Below, piece after piece: positions 11,724 through 22,752 of a stretch of DNA of 64,000 bases. The position numbers and the translations under genes are program-made. Where the stretch lies: assembly GCA_002989075.1 (NCBI GenBank), contig PSQN01000004.1, positions 186,001 to 250,000 on the forward strand, read 5' to 3'. Within the stretch, counting starts at the first letter, position 1. Each line of letters begins with the position of its first letter. The notes under the pieces are model-generated. The model was not told the DNA's origin. It made no database searches and saw only the letters and a program-made list of their open reading frames with translations. This DNA is from Arthonia radiata (taxonomy: Eukaryota; Ascomycota; Arthoniomycetes; Arthoniales; Arthoniaceae).

Positions 11724-11813
11724 TCAGAGGTGGCCGAGTGGTTATGGCGCTAGTTTCAGGCTGGTACTTTACTAGTGGAGAAATCTTCGTGGGTTCGAGT
11801 CCCACCCTCGTCA
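11724..11813 (+). tRNA. tRNA-Leu (CAG) with 9-nt intron, imperfect acceptor stem
   Basis: D arm GGCCGAGTGGTTATGGC, anticodon stem CTAGT/ACTAG with loop TTCAGG-T, and T arm GTGGG-TTCGAGT-CCCAC are all present. A class II variable arm (GGAGAAATCTTC) fits leucine. The anticodon is CAG. The stem only closes if a 9-nt intron, CTGGTACTT at 11761-11769, sits after position 37, the canonical eukaryotic site. A T run at about 11823 fits RNA polymerase III termination. The oddity is the acceptor stem: 5' TCAGAGG against 3' CCTCGTC pairs only in the inner four positions, so the outer three are mismatched. It may be a decaying copy or a real tRNA with an unusual 5' end. Confidence 0.75.
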
Positions 11814-12288
11814 ACATTCGTTAATTTTTGCTCTTGGTGGGTGTTTTGATGATGCTGGAGCGGTCGGTATCCCAAGGCCGATATGGTTCACGTGGTCCGT
11901 GCGTCCTAGATCATTGTAGATCTCTTCCCCTTCACCATGATTTTTGGCCGACATCTTCACGCCTCGTTGATTTCCTTTCACATTAGTACACGCGCATTGA
12001 TTAGTACTGCAATTTCATCCCATACGGCTACTTCAGTAGGCAGTAATCGGACAAAGATACCCTCTGCGTCATTGCATGATCAGAGTAGCCTGTCTGAGCG
12101 ACTGATTTGCAAGAGCGCATGCACACTGCTTGACTTTCATGCTAGCTCTGTAACATACTGCATGAGCGCGAGTAGAGCGCATAGCATACAGCGACCACCT
12201 CTCTTGGACATCCTTCGCGATTCTGACATTTCAATCCCGACGAAGTCCTCTACTGCTACGTCCGAACAAGCACCCACCACCCTTCAAT
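11814..12288. other. intergenic upstream of Pelota
   Basis: Begins with the pol III terminator of the tRNA and then serves as the Pelota promoter and leader. A plus-strand frame (11937-12578) overlapping the Pelota start is a shadow. Confidence 0.4.
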
Positions 12289-13500
12289 ATGCAACTCCTC
12301 AAATCCACGATAACCCACCATGGCACCGGCACCGTCTCCCTCCTCCCTCACGACGCCGAAGACATGTGGGCCCTCTACAACCTCCTACGTCCGACCGATA
12401 TCGTCCGCTCCTCTACGTTCCGCAAGATCACCACATCCACCAACAGCGTAACCTCCACGCGCTCCATCACCACGAAACGCACCACCGTCTCTATCCGCGC
12501 GGAGAAGATATCGTACGACCCCACGACGGGCGAGCTCAAGGTCAATGGGAGGGTGTGCGAAGAGAACGAGTGGATTGAGATGGGCGCATATCATACACTC
12601 ACCCTGGTGGTGGACCGGCAATTCTCCGTGGAGAAGGGCGGCGAAGGGAGTGATGAAACGTGGGACAGTGTCGCGCTGGACACACTAAGAGAAGCGGTTG
12701 ACGAGAAGAAGAAGGTGGAAGTATGGGGCGTAGTCATGGAAGAAGGCGCGGCACTGATCTGCGTGATCACAGCAAGCCAGGCGCTGATAAAACAAAAGGT
12801 GGAAGTCAGCATTCCCCGGAACGCCGTGGCAGTAGGCGCCGGCGCCTTCGACGCTAAGATGCAAAAGTTCTATCAAACCACTCTCGATACATTATTACGA
12901 GCGATGGACTTCGACGAACTCATGAAGAGCGACCAGAAGCCCCCGCTGGTCGTGGGGAGCAGCGGATACACAGCGGGAAAGTTCCTGGACTTCGTGAAGC
13001 AGCGCGCCTGGCAGAAGGGCGACAAGAAGATGGCGGAGTATTTCAAGAGCAGTGCGATGAGCGTGCATACGGCGGGGGGGAAGCTGCATAATCTGAGCGA
13101 GGCGCTGGCGCAGCCGGAGGTGAAGCGGCAGCTGGCGGATACGAAGTACGGGCAGGAGAGCGCGATTATGGAGAAGTTTTTGGAACTGGTGCGGTTGGAT
13201 GAGGGACGGGCGTGGTATGGGCTTGGTGAGGTGGTGAAGGCGGTGGAGCAGGGGGCTGTGGGCAGGGGTGGTGGTGTGCTGTTGATTAGTAATGCGCTGT
13301 TTCGGAGCGATGATGTGGTGGAGAGGCGGAAGTGGGTAGATCTAGTCGAGAGGGTGAAGAAGACTGAGGGAGGCGAGGTGAGGGTGTTGAGTAGCGCACA
13401 CGAGAGCGGGAAGAGGCTGGAGACGCTGGGGAGTATCGGGTGTATTACGACGTATCCAGTACCGGGGCTGGACGAGTCGGACGAGGAGGGAGAGCAGTAA
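12289..13500 (+). CDS. DOM34: Pelota/Dom34, ribosome rescue factor
   Basis: Single exon, 403 aa, the normal length. The N-terminal Sm-like domain begins MQLLKSTITHHGTGTVSLLP and contains EDMWALYNLLRPTDIVRSST; the eRF1-like central and C-terminal domains follow (VGSSGYTAGKFLDFV, KYGQESAIMEKFLELVRLDEGRAWYG, GGVLLISNALFR, SSAHESGKRLETLGSIGCIT). It lacks the GGQ loop of eRF1, as expected. With the GTPase Hbs1 it splits ribosomes stalled on mRNA in no-go and non-stop decay. An acidic tail (DESDEEGEQ) is present. The ATG at 12289 gives the exact family N-terminus. Confidence 0.95.
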   Translation: MQLLKSTITHHGTGTVSLLPHDAEDMWALYNLLRPTDIVRSSTFRKITTSTNSVTSTRSITTKRTTVSIRAEKISYDPTTGELKVNGRVCEENEWIEMGAYHTLTLVVDRQFSVEKGGEGSDETWDSVALDTLREAVDEKKKVEVWGVVMEEGAALICVITASQALIKQKVEVSIPRNAVAVGAGAFDAKMQKFYQTTLDTLLRAMDFDELMKSDQKPPLVVGSSGYTAGKFLDFVKQRAWQKGDKKMAEYFKSSAMSVHTAGGKLHNLSEALAQPEVKRQLADTKYGQESAIMEKFLELVRLDEGRAWYGLGEVVKAVEQGAVGRGGGVLLISNALFRSDDVVERRKWVDLVERVKKTEGGEVRVLSSAHESGKRLETLGSIGCITTYPVPGLDESDEEGEQ

Positions 13501-13641
13501 CGTGTCGCAAAAGGCCTGATATGATTGATGATAAATGGATTAGATAGCTATGTTTGATACCTAATATACTGGCGACACCTTCGCTATGTCATATTTATTG
13601 CTGTTCATGTCTCATGTTCTCATATTCAAACGGCAGACTGC

Positions 13642-14823
13642 CTAGCAGCAGTCGATTTCGCGGATGTCCTGAGTTGATAACAGGAAATCGTCTTCCCACG
13701 GATCTTGTACTGGATCATGCTGAGCTGCTATTTGGCACTCGCTGCTGGCAAAGTCGGCTTGGTTTGTAGGCGGTCTCGGCTTCATGGGAGGAGGCATAAG
13801 CATACGATCTTGATATCGTCGAGATTTTGAGACTCCACTGGTCTTAATTGGCCTCGGTATCGGCGGCGGCGGCATCAATGTGCGGTCGTGATCGTCCTTC
13901 ATGTATGTCGACTTCTGTTGCCCATTTGAATTGTCATTCGTTTCCATCTCCAACTCCTGAAGATCATCAGGTGAGAAGCTCACGTCCTGTGTTGAAAGGA
14001 AAGACTCAAAGTCCACAGTGTCCACGTCAGGGCTGAGAGTATGCCCGAAGCTCGCAGTTGATCTCGTCGAGCTGGATGCTGCCTCGACTGCCTTCGACTG
14101 TTGGTCATTGACAGCACTGTGGGCAACGCTTGATATCTCTTTCTGGACTTGAGTATTGCTGGCCAAAAGATCGTCCCAGCCATCGTCAATAGCAATGTCG
14201 CATATCTTGAGGTTCCCTCTTATGCTATGGGCCTCCGCCTGACAGCGAGATTTGTCGCAGATCTCCGTACCTGCGCCTGTAGCTTCGCGCAGCCCGTGCG
14301 GCGTCACAACGTCATTCGCCTCTTGCCAAGTTTCTCGTCGCCGGTTTGTTGTTCCGCGATGTTCCCGCTCTTGCGAAACTTCAGAGGTACTTCCCCATGA
14401 TGCCGCTTGGGATGATACCGATACTGACGAGGACACATCTGCACACTGCCGGTATGTTTCCTCGAATGTCGTTGCGTCCGCGTAGTTTCCTGTTATTGAA
14501 GGTATATTAGGGTCTGATGTCTGCCCTTGCTTAATGAAGCTAAACAAGAGCTTCTGGCTGGCCGCAATCTTGGGTGGGTGTTGACTGGGAAGTCCTTGGT
14601 TTCTTCTAGCATCTCTCTCGCGTTGCTCTTTCGCTGCACGTTTGTCTCTGGCAACTTTACTCTTCCTTTCTCTTTCCTTGAGCCTCTCCGCACGCTCATA
14701 GAGCTCAGCGCCGCGCTTGAGTTGTCGAGACTCTTGACTGCTAATGCGCGGACCGTACTTCTTGTAGTCCGCTTTGGCCTGCCTTGAGGTTTGCGCGGGA
14801 ACGACAGTGTGACGCTCATGCAT
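13642..14823 (-). CDS. uncharacterised protein with basic coiled N-terminus
   Basis: Intronless 393-aa frame. The first 110 residues are highly charged and helical (LKRGAELYERAERLKERER, then K/R/E-rich), ending in SQKLLFSFIKQGQ. The rest is Ser/Thr/Gln/Asp-rich and probably disordered, with LSPDVDTVDFESFLSTQDVS and two near-repeats: RTLMPPPPIPRPIK and RMLMPPPMKPRP. The C-terminus PWEDDFLLSTQDIREIDCC echoes the FLSTQDV segment. I do not recognise the family. Composition suggests a nuclear protein with short linear motifs. The frame is long, start-to-stop, and has coherent composition, so it is probably real. Confidence 0.65.
   Translation of the reverse strand: MHERHTVVPAQTSRQAKADYKKYGPRISSQESRQLKRGAELYERAERLKERERKSKVARDKRAAKEQRERDARRNQGLPSQHPPKIAASQKLLFSFIKQGQTSDPNIPSITGNYADATTFEETYRQCADVSSSVSVSSQAASWGSTSEVSQEREHRGTTNRRRETWQEANDVVTPHGLREATGAGTEICDKSRCQAEAHSIRGNLKICDIAIDDGWDDLLASNTQVQKEISSVAHSAVNDQQSKAVEAASSSTRSTASFGHTLSPDVDTVDFESFLSTQDVSFSPDDLQELEMETNDNSNGQQKSTYMKDDHDRTLMPPPPIPRPIKTSGVSKSRRYQDRMLMPPPMKPRPPTNQADFASSECQIAAQHDPVQDPWEDDFLLSTQDIREIDCC
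13924..14823. other. no additional gene on the opposite strand
   Basis: Plus-strand frames at 13848-14787 run antisense to the 393-aa gene and show no family features. Confidence 0.3.
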
Positions 14824-15612
14824 TCTTACATTGGTGCGTAGGCACGTGGAGGCTATGCGACATGGGTGATGTGTTTAGACAGGCAAGTCGCCGCGAAGTC
14901 GACAGGAAAGCACGTGCACAAGGCTTGGCACTCGAATTCGGAGGTTGTCCTCGCCAAGAGCATCACAAGCTCTCCCTGATGACCAAGTGCTTGCAGCTTC
15001 CATCCTTATATATACTCGCATAGTTTTGGCCCAACGACCCCAAGCATGTGCCTCAATGCATTGACGGGTGATAGATCGCACCGATATGATCTGACCACAC
15101 GATCCTGAATCGTTCCCCAAACCCGGTGCGCGAGGACGGGGCAACGCACCCTCCCTGCACCATCCTGCGATGCGCTTCTTCGCTTCTCAATAATTTGAGC
15201 CCTCTTGCATGGTTCGTAGAGCACAAAACGTAAACATTATCGAGGATATAGCGTGCAGTCAATATTGACTGATGCCTCTCGCTGTTGCCGCATCCGGAGA
15301 ACGCGATGAAAGAAGCGACCACCCAGCCTGAAAGCAGGTCCGATTCCTTGAAAAGAAAGAGTTCAACCGATCTTTGCTTTCTCATTGATTATTGTCGTTC
15401 ATGGTCCCCCCTAGTTCTGTACTCCGATCCTGCCCTCCTTCGCTCGTTGCCTGGTGTTTGTCGCTTGTTGATTGGAACATTCGGCATATCCACCCAAGAG
15501 CGATAACCTCCAGACTGGCTATTAGATCGAGAGGCGCTCCAGGTACTGGCAGATCGCGCGTTACTAGTATGGTTCATCGCTTAACAGCAGTGCTCGTACG
15601 CAAACGTTAATC
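14824..15612. other. divergent intergenic
   Basis: Lies between the minus-strand unknown gene and the plus-strand BTB gene. Several overlapping minus-strand frames (15006-15577) have no coherent composition or domain. Confidence 0.4.
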
Positions 15613-16440
15613 ATGTCCGATTTAGAAAGGGTGATGCGTTCTACTCACCGCCGATCCGCTTCATCCGCTTCATCTACCTCCCTGATACGCAGAGCATGTG
15701 GCATGGCAACGCCGAATGAGCTTCGGTAAGTCCCAATCTAATCGATCACACTTACGCCCGCTTCCCCATCCATTGCATGGAGAAGTGCTGACATACAGAT
15801 CAGTGAGCAATTCAGAACTGTCTCGACAAATGCGCGTATCCTGGTCGGACCTACAGAGCAGCCTCGCTTGGTCCCTCGAGAACTGCTGACATCCGTTTCG
15901 CCCTTTTTTAACTCCGCATTGAATGGTACATTCGCAGAGGGCCTGTCGCAGACCGTCAAGCTGCCCGAGGATCGCCCGGACGTCTGGGACTACTTTCAGT
16001 ACTGGCTCTACACGCGTCGACTGGACCACGAAGCCGTTGATGCCATTGATCCAATAAAGCCTGCGTACTTCTGGCTCTTACACCTCTACTGTTTGGTGGA
16101 CAAGCTTGGCGTAACTTCTTGCAAGAACGCTATCGCGGACAAGGTCGCTACATTAGCCGAAGAGACGAACAGTGTGCCGACTCCTACAGACACATGGATT
16201 GTCTTTGAGACGTTCGGCGCAAGCAGGAATGACTGCATGCGTAGATTGGTCGTCGATCTCTTCGCGTGGAAGAGGACGGACAATCTACTGGACCAGCATG
16301 AGGATGAATGGCACCCCAGGTTCATGAGGGATCTGGTCGTGCGCATGAAGACGGCTGAGACTAGGAACACTACTCGACCATGGTTCACAGACATGTGTCG
16401 CTATCATGAGCACTCAAAGGGTGAGCGTTGCAGCGTGTGA
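15613..16440 (+). CDS. BTB/POZ domain protein
   Basis: Two exons, 15613-15725 and 15804-16440, give about 249 aa. A short Ser/Arg-rich N-terminus leads into a fungal-type BTB core: ARILVGPTEQPRLVPRELL, SVSPFFNSALNGTFAEG, TVKLPEDRPDVWDYFQYWLY. Then comes HLYCLVDKLGVTSCKNAIAD, typical of the BTB fold's helical second half. The acceptor at 15803 was chosen because it is the only nearby AG that keeps the frame. Such small fungal BTB proteins are common and usually of unknown function. Those tied to Cullin-3 carry extra domains that are missing here. Confidence 0.8.
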
Positions 16441-17062
16441 CGAAGGTCAAGGTGCCAAGAGCAACGCTGGTGGCAGTAACTTTTGACAAGCTCACGTCAA
16501 CAAACTATATGATATCACATCGGTAGGGGCAACGTGCATCTCACGAAGATTAGCTGCTTGCAGAAGCGAGTCGGTTTTTGCATTTGGAATCTAATCGGCA
16601 CGAAATACTTCAAAATTGATGCCAAGCCCAACTTCTGCAACCTCATGAGCTGCGATCGAAGATTCGTTTGTGTGTATGCGTTTGACGGTTCGCCGGGTTG
16701 CCACTTCGCTTCTGCGCGACCGTTGATGATACGTCCCTCGGAGTCTTTGTTCCAATGCTTAAACTTCCATCCGACCGCGTCAAGCCAGCAGCGCCACCCG
16801 CTTCGTTTGCGCTTGTCTTTGTTGAGTAATGCAGAAGCGAAAACCGTTAGCCAAGCACGTTAAGATGCACGCTACAAAAGATCTGCAGTCAAGCTGGCGT
16901 GGTTGTCAATTAGCGTTTATGCTTCTCCACAGGCTAACTCGGGAGCTCATATATAAGATGGGCGACCATATTGATGGTGCAATAGCAAATCTGGCCCATC
17001 AGTCGTATCTCTAATATCTCCGCTGCATACACCAAACCTCCGCCTTTACATCCTCAGGAATC
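16441..17062. other. intergenic
   Basis: No gene is supported. The TATATAAG near 16950 could be a TATA element for the secreted PEBP-family gene, about 110 bp before its ATG. Confidence 0.35.
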
Positions 17063-17922
17063 ATGTCGCCCGTGACGACATTCTCTCTTGCTGTCCTTTC
17101 TTTACTCACGCTCAGTAACACGGCTGCTCTGCCGGTAGAAGAGCGCACGCCGGCTTGCGATAAGACCGTTGGCATCACACCGGCTCGTGCCCAACAAGTC
17201 AAGCAATCCTTTGCGAATTCGAGGATCATCCCAGATGTGGTTCCCAGCATCGAGCCTACCACGGATCTTGAGGCGGACTACAATGGGAAGCAGATCAACC
17301 TCGGACAGGTCTTTAGCACAGCTGGTGAGTGGTAATGATCTTCTGCGCAACGTACTACCCAGCACAGACGACTACGTCCATCTTGCGCTTCAGTCACTTG
17401 ACAACAACCTGTACTGACCACCGTCTAGAAACCGTGGCCATGCCACACGTAGTCTTCACGCCCGAACAAGGCTTCGATCCAGCAACGACCAACTACACCT
17501 TCCTGGTAAGTCTGTCCATCCGTCTTCAAACTTACCTCGCTCACATCTAACGCCGACAGATCGTCGACCCCGACGCCACGAGCCCGCAAACGCCCATCCT
17601 CCGCTACTTCCTCCACGCCCTCTACTACAACGTCCATCCCGACTGCATCTCCGGGCCCATCCTCCAGCAGCCACTGAAACTGACCTCGGGCGCCAAGGCA
17701 CTCTCACCGTACCTGGGTCCCACGCCCGCGAGCGTGCAGAACCACCGGTACACGTTCCTCATCTACCGGCAGCCGCCCGGCGAGTTCAAGCCCATGCTGC
17801 AGCTCGGCACGGTCGCGAGGGCCATGTTCGATCTGCAGCAGTTTGTGACGGCGGGAAATCTGAAGCTTGTGGGGGGTAATTACTTTTTGGAGGGGTTGGG
17901 GAGTTTGGGGAGTATTGGATAG
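17063..17922 (+). CDS. secreted PEBP-family protein (phosphatidylethanolamine-binding-like)
   Basis: Three exons, 17063-17324, 17429-17505 and 17560-17922, give about 233 aa. A signal peptide (MSPVTTFSLAVLSLLTLSNT) is followed by a PEBP domain: RIIPDVVPSIEPT, VVFTPEQGFDP, then the family hallmark VDPDATSPQTPILRYFLHAL and HRYTFLIYRQP. The ligand-pocket DPDAxS motif is intact, while the later GxHR motif is degenerate. In yeast the cytosolic relative Tfs1 inhibits carboxypeptidase Y; secreted fungal members are poorly known. Reading phase is kept at both introns. Confidence 0.85.
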
Positions 17923-18781
17923 GGAGAGTGTAAGTTTTGGCTTTGTGCACTCTGCTTCGTAGAACATGCAAGGGGGGGGGGTGAAATGTCAACATGTGTA
18001 CAGAAGCTGTCGCCCTAAGATCGCATGGACAATCTTAAGAGTGTGAGTGGTGAAGATATTCGCTGGGTTGTTGATCACTTTGTCCCGCAGTAGTAGAGTG
18101 CCGTGAGTGCTCTGTGCCGAGGTTATTTTGGGATTAAGATAGTTACCTGTTCGGGAGTGATGTGACCGACCAATCTCGCAAGCCAAAAGACAGAAAACAG
18201 CCGTCTCACTGTTTCGAGTTCCCTCTTCTTTTGCTTACCCGAATCCGCACCCTCACACGTCTATCCTCAAAGCATCCACTCGCTAAGCTATGTCCACCGC
18301 CTCCGCAGCATGATGGCTGTTGATTATGGGTTGAAAGCTTGGCCTGCGTGTTGGACGCGTCCGTCCTGTTCTCCATCCCCTTTATGTTTACAATTAGCAG
18401 CTTGTACCAGCGACGGTGTGATCAGAAACATATGCTCGCAAAGTTCGTTGACTCGCGGGAGCCTTGAGACAAGATGCGAGCGTCGATTTCTGGACGTTCT
18501 GGCTCCCGCCTTGAACACTCCATACCCCTGCTTCCCCGCTTGTCCGGTCTATACAGGCACAGCGAAGTAGCATCGATTGAACCCTACGCATGACCATTTG
18601 ACCATATAACATCCCTGTAAGGTGCGAGATCTAGGTAGGTAAGAATATGATGCGCTTAACAGGTGTCATCGCGTTGGAATTCGCTATGTACTGCGCAGAT
18701 GCATAAGACGTGCTCGTTGACCACCATGGAAATTGTTTTCAACTCCAATCGTACGTTTCCGCTGACGAAGCATTGATCATA
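17923..18781. other. intergenic upstream of beta-glucosidase
   Basis: No gene is supported. A G run (17971-17979) lies at the 3' side of the PEBP gene. The promoter of the GH3 gene should lie in the last few hundred bases. Confidence 0.4.
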
Positions 18782-21418
18782 ATGCCTTCACTATCATCCG
18801 GCGTCATTGCTCTTACAGTTTTGCTCGGATCTAGTACTCATGTGGCAGCTCAAGCAAACCTGTATGCTCAATGCGGCGGCGCCAGCTGGACAGGCCCAAC
18901 TTCATGCGTCGCTGGCGCTACCTGCAGTCCCATCAATGAGTATTATTCACAGTGCGTACCTAGCGCTGGGACAGGCACCGCGACGGCACCCTCAGGTACA
19001 CTACCTTCCAGCGGTTCATCGAGCGCTGTTATCAGCAGTTCAGCCCCGTCAAGCTCAGCAGCCGGAGCAGCCGGACCCGCAGCGACAGGCGATGGCGCAT
19101 GGGCAGCGGCTTATGCAAAGGCAGCGACTGCTTTAGCCAAGATCTCAAACACCGACAAGGTCGGCATTGTCACTGGTCTTGGTTGGCAGAAAGGTCCTTG
19201 CGTGGGCAACACTCGAGCCGTTCCTTCCATCGGATATCCGTCTCTGTGCTTGCAGGATGGACCTCTTGGTGTTCGCTACAAGCAGCAGGTCACTGCTTTC
19301 CCAGCCGGCATCATGGCAGCCTCGACATGGGACGCGAATCTGCTGTACTCAAGAGGCAACGCTCTTGGTGCTGAAGCGAAAGGTTCAGGGGTCAATGTGC
19401 AGCTTGGCCCAGTGTCAGGACCACTTGGAAAGATACCGCAAGGTGGAAGAAATTGGGAAGGATTCTCGCCGGATCCATATCTCGCCGGTATTGCCATGTC
19501 GAGCACTATCACTGGCATGCAAGATGCTGGCGTTCAAGCTTGTGCAAAGCATTACATTGGCAATGAGCAAGAGCTTGACAGGGACAGTATGACGATTCTC
19601 TACCCTTCGTATTGCTCCACTTAGCTAATTAGGTCCAGCAATGAGCTCCAACATTGATGATCGAACGCTTCACGAGCTCTACCTATGGCCCTTTGCTGAC
19701 GCAGTAAAGGCGAACGTTGCATCAGTCATGTGCTCATACAACAAGCTGAACTCGACTTGGGCTTGCGAGAACGATCACATCATGAACGGAGTACTGAAAG
19801 GCGAGCTCGACTTTCAAGGCTACGTCATGAGTGATTGGGACGCCCAGCATACGCTTGGTGCTGCCAACGCTGGCCTTGATATGTCGATGCCTGGCACTGA
19901 TTTTAGCAACCAAAATTTGCTCTGGGGAACAAACCTACTGAACGCTGTCAACAGCGGCACCGTACCTCAGTCAAGGTTAGACAACATGGTTCAGCGTATC
20001 CTTGCGGCGTGGTATTTTACCAAGCAAGACACCGGCTACCCTACTGTTGGCTGGTCATCGTGGACCGGCGGTACCGGCGGCCCCAATGTCCAGGGAACTC
20101 ACAAGACCGTGGTGCGAGACATCGCTGGAGATGGCATTGTGCTGCTCAAGAACACGAACAGTGCTCTACCGCTGAAGAAGCCTGCGAGCTTGGCCATCAT
20201 TGGATCGGATGCGATCGTTAACCCTTCTGGACCGAACGCGTGTACAGATAGGGCGTGTGACACCGGAAGTACGCACTCTACCTTGCCAACCCCCTCCCTA
20301 TCCCTTACAAGCCATGAACGCTCCGAAATGTGACGAACATCAAAGCTGACTTAAGATGCACAGCACTCGCCATCGGCTGGGGCTCTGGCACTGCCGAGTT
20401 TCCCTACTTAGTGGCTCCTTACGACGCGATCAACTCACGCGCTGCCACCGATGGTACTAAAGTGACGTTATCCAACACAGACAGCACATCTTCCGGAGCA
20501 AGTGCAGCCAGCGCCGCCGCCACTGCCATTGTGTTCATCAATGCAGACGCTGGAGAAGGGTATTTGACAGTCGAAGGCAACGCTGGAGATCGCATCAACC
20601 TCGATCCATGGCACAACGGCAATCAGCTTGTCCAAGCTGTGGCTAACGTCAACAAGAACACGATTGTCGTCATCCACTCAGTGGGCCCACTAATTCTTGA
20701 GTCGATTCTAGCTCTACCGAACGTAGTGTCTGTAGTCTGGGCTGGCATTCCCGGCCAAGAGAGTGGAAACGGCCTTGTCGACGTTCTGTATGGCGCAAAG
20801 TCCCCCAGCGGTAAGCTTCCGTACACTATCGCAAAGCAGCCAGCAGACTATGGTACTGCGGTCGCGAGTGGCACCGACAGCTACCCTGAAGGCTTGTACA
20901 TCGACTACCGTCATTTCGACCAGGCCAATATAGCACCTCGCTTTGAGTTTGGCTATGGCCTATGTAAGTGGCACCTTGCAGTCTTCTTGCTGCGCGTCTG
21001 CTAATCACTCATCCATCTAGCTTACGCCAACTTCACTTACTCCGGCTTCTCCGCCTCGTACACCGACAAGGCCCCCGTCAGCACAACGCGCGCTCCAGGT
21101 GGCGCGAGCAATCTCTTCGATAACGTCGCGACTGTCAGCGCAACCATTAAGAACACCGGGAGCGTTACCGCCGCAGAGGTTGCTCAGCTCTATATCGGCA
21201 TGCCGGCTTCTGCCCCAGCATCCCCACCGAAGCAGCTGCGCGGATTTCAAAAGATCTCGCTTGCCGCTGGTGCGAGTGGTACCGTAAAGTTCAACGTGAG
21301 AAGAAGAGATCTGGCATACTGGGATGTTGGTCGACAGCAATGGGTGGTGCCAAGCGGTACGTTCAACGTGTTCGTGGGTGCGAGCTCGAGGGACGTCAGG
21401 TGGCAAGGAACCATGTGA
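18782..21418 (+). CDS. secreted GH3 beta-glucosidase with N-terminal CBM1
   Basis: Four exons, 18782-19586, 19639-20268, 20364-20963 and 21021-21418, give about 810 aa. The order is: signal peptide; a CBM1 cellulose-binding module ([18 protein letters not shown] to YYSQC); a Ser/Thr/Ala linker to about residue 105; then GH3. GH3 landmarks are [41 protein letters not shown] and [29 protein letters not shown] carries the catalytic Asp near residue 334. The C-terminal GH3 and fibronectin-III-like domains follow ([12 protein letters not shown]-like, RDLAYWDV). It should release glucose from cellobiose or glucan outside the cell. I used the inner ATG at 18782 because it starts the signal peptide; an upstream in-frame ATG at 18710 would bury it. 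Confidence 0.93.
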
Positions 21419-21927
21419 AGCGAGAATTACGCGCATTGACCTTAACTTCATCTGATGACGGTAAGTACTAAGCGAGACTTGATGCGAAGTAAGCACTTGT
21501 TAAGGTTGCGGGTTATACACGGCCCAGTAGCGACCGATAAAACATCGCATGAGTCAGCTTCGCACTGAACCACACAACCTTTCTGTGACGATATCTTCCC
21601 GTTTCGGCTTTCCTCCCGCTACGGGTGTGGTTGTTATTTTTGCTCAGCTTACATGTGTTTCGCAACGTTGTCCGTTCGAGGACACCTAATCATTTATCAT
21701 GTACAGTCCTCCCACATGCATACCGAAAGGTCGGCAAAGAACGCAAGATCACAGATCTTTGTATAAGCCATGAAACGGATAGACACCACTAGTACCCTTG
21801 AGAGCGGAGAGCAGTCAAGTGAGGATGGCGCGGAAGAGAAGAGTATACTTCGAGAGACTCGCACGGCAGTACATGAGCATGCAAAACAGCGATGGAACAT
21901 GAGTACGACCGCTCAAATCCTTTGCAT
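21419..21927. other. intergenic before the AIG2-like array
   Basis: No gene is supported. A plus-strand frame from 21770 overlaps exon 1 of the first array member in another phase and could be an alternative leader. Confidence 0.35.
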
Positions 21928-22433
21928 ATGTATGCGAGCTTACCAAACCATCAGGTAAGATCATATGCCGTTCGATTATCGCATTTGACCGCGCGACGAA
22001 GGACTTCCGAGACGCCAACACACCATCTTACGTCTTCTATGTATTCCGAAGAAGAGAGGATCTGAGAGGCATCTACGACGACGTCACAGTTCGCTCGGCT
22101 TGGGTGCACGGCTACGAAACGGATATCGAAGGTCCAGAGCCGATCGTCCGACGTGAAGGACGTCAATTGGCGGGGTACGCTGCAGTCGTGTAAGTCAAGT
22201 CTCTGACGTCTGTGGGCTGAGATCTGCTTTTACTAACATGAGGCCTCTGAAGCTGGACGCGAGAACAACGACAGCGGCTACTGTTGTCGTATGATGCGCT
22301 GTGCTACCGGTGCGAAAGAACTACGATTACCCTTCAACGCCACGCGGAAGGCTGGCCTGATGTAGTTGAAGGGTTCCTCATGAGATATGAGGGATCTGGA
22401 GCTAAAGCTGGTCTACGTCGGCGTCGTACTTGA
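21928..22433 (+). CDS. AIG2-like protein, array copy 1
   Basis: Three exons, 21928-21954, 22002-22189 and 22253-22433, give about 131 aa. The domain reads SYVFYVFRRREDLRGIYDDV, VRSAWVHGYETDIEG, QLAGYAAVVWTREQRQRLLL, and ends VVEGFLMRYEG. At the GGCT catalytic position (YE) it has YD. The YGS loop is replaced by FRRR. The start MYASLPNHQ was chosen for phase; a longer ORF from 21770 (MKRIDTT) does not join in frame. The second intron interrupts the domain, unlike most copies. Function is unknown; cyclotransferase activity is doubtful. Confidence 0.6.
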
Positions 22434-22752
22434 TTTCTTGGTCGTCCTTAGACTGTCGACACCAGTAACTCACACGTGTTGAACGCAACACTTTTGCCCA
22501 AGGTGAGCAGCAACAGCTGAGCAACATGTGCCTTCATCTGAAGTTGATCTTGTACTTACCTCTATCAGATACTATCCACTGCATTGAAACAGCGGCACAT
22601 GTTCCCTACACGTGTAATATCAGCCTTTCCCTTGCGCGTAACATCACCCTCGTGGTGCCGTGGCTGAACAGCTGGTGTCATGCCGCTGCATACCAAGGTT
22701 ATCCTAGTTTCTTCAGACACGAACATCACAAACCACATGCAGGACCAAGGCA

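Noticed and set aside
11635-11817. 60-aa minus-strand frame starting MLTRVGLEPTKI
   Set aside because: It is the antisense of the tRNA-Leu gene; this kind of LTRVGLEPT frame is a known artefact over tRNA genes.
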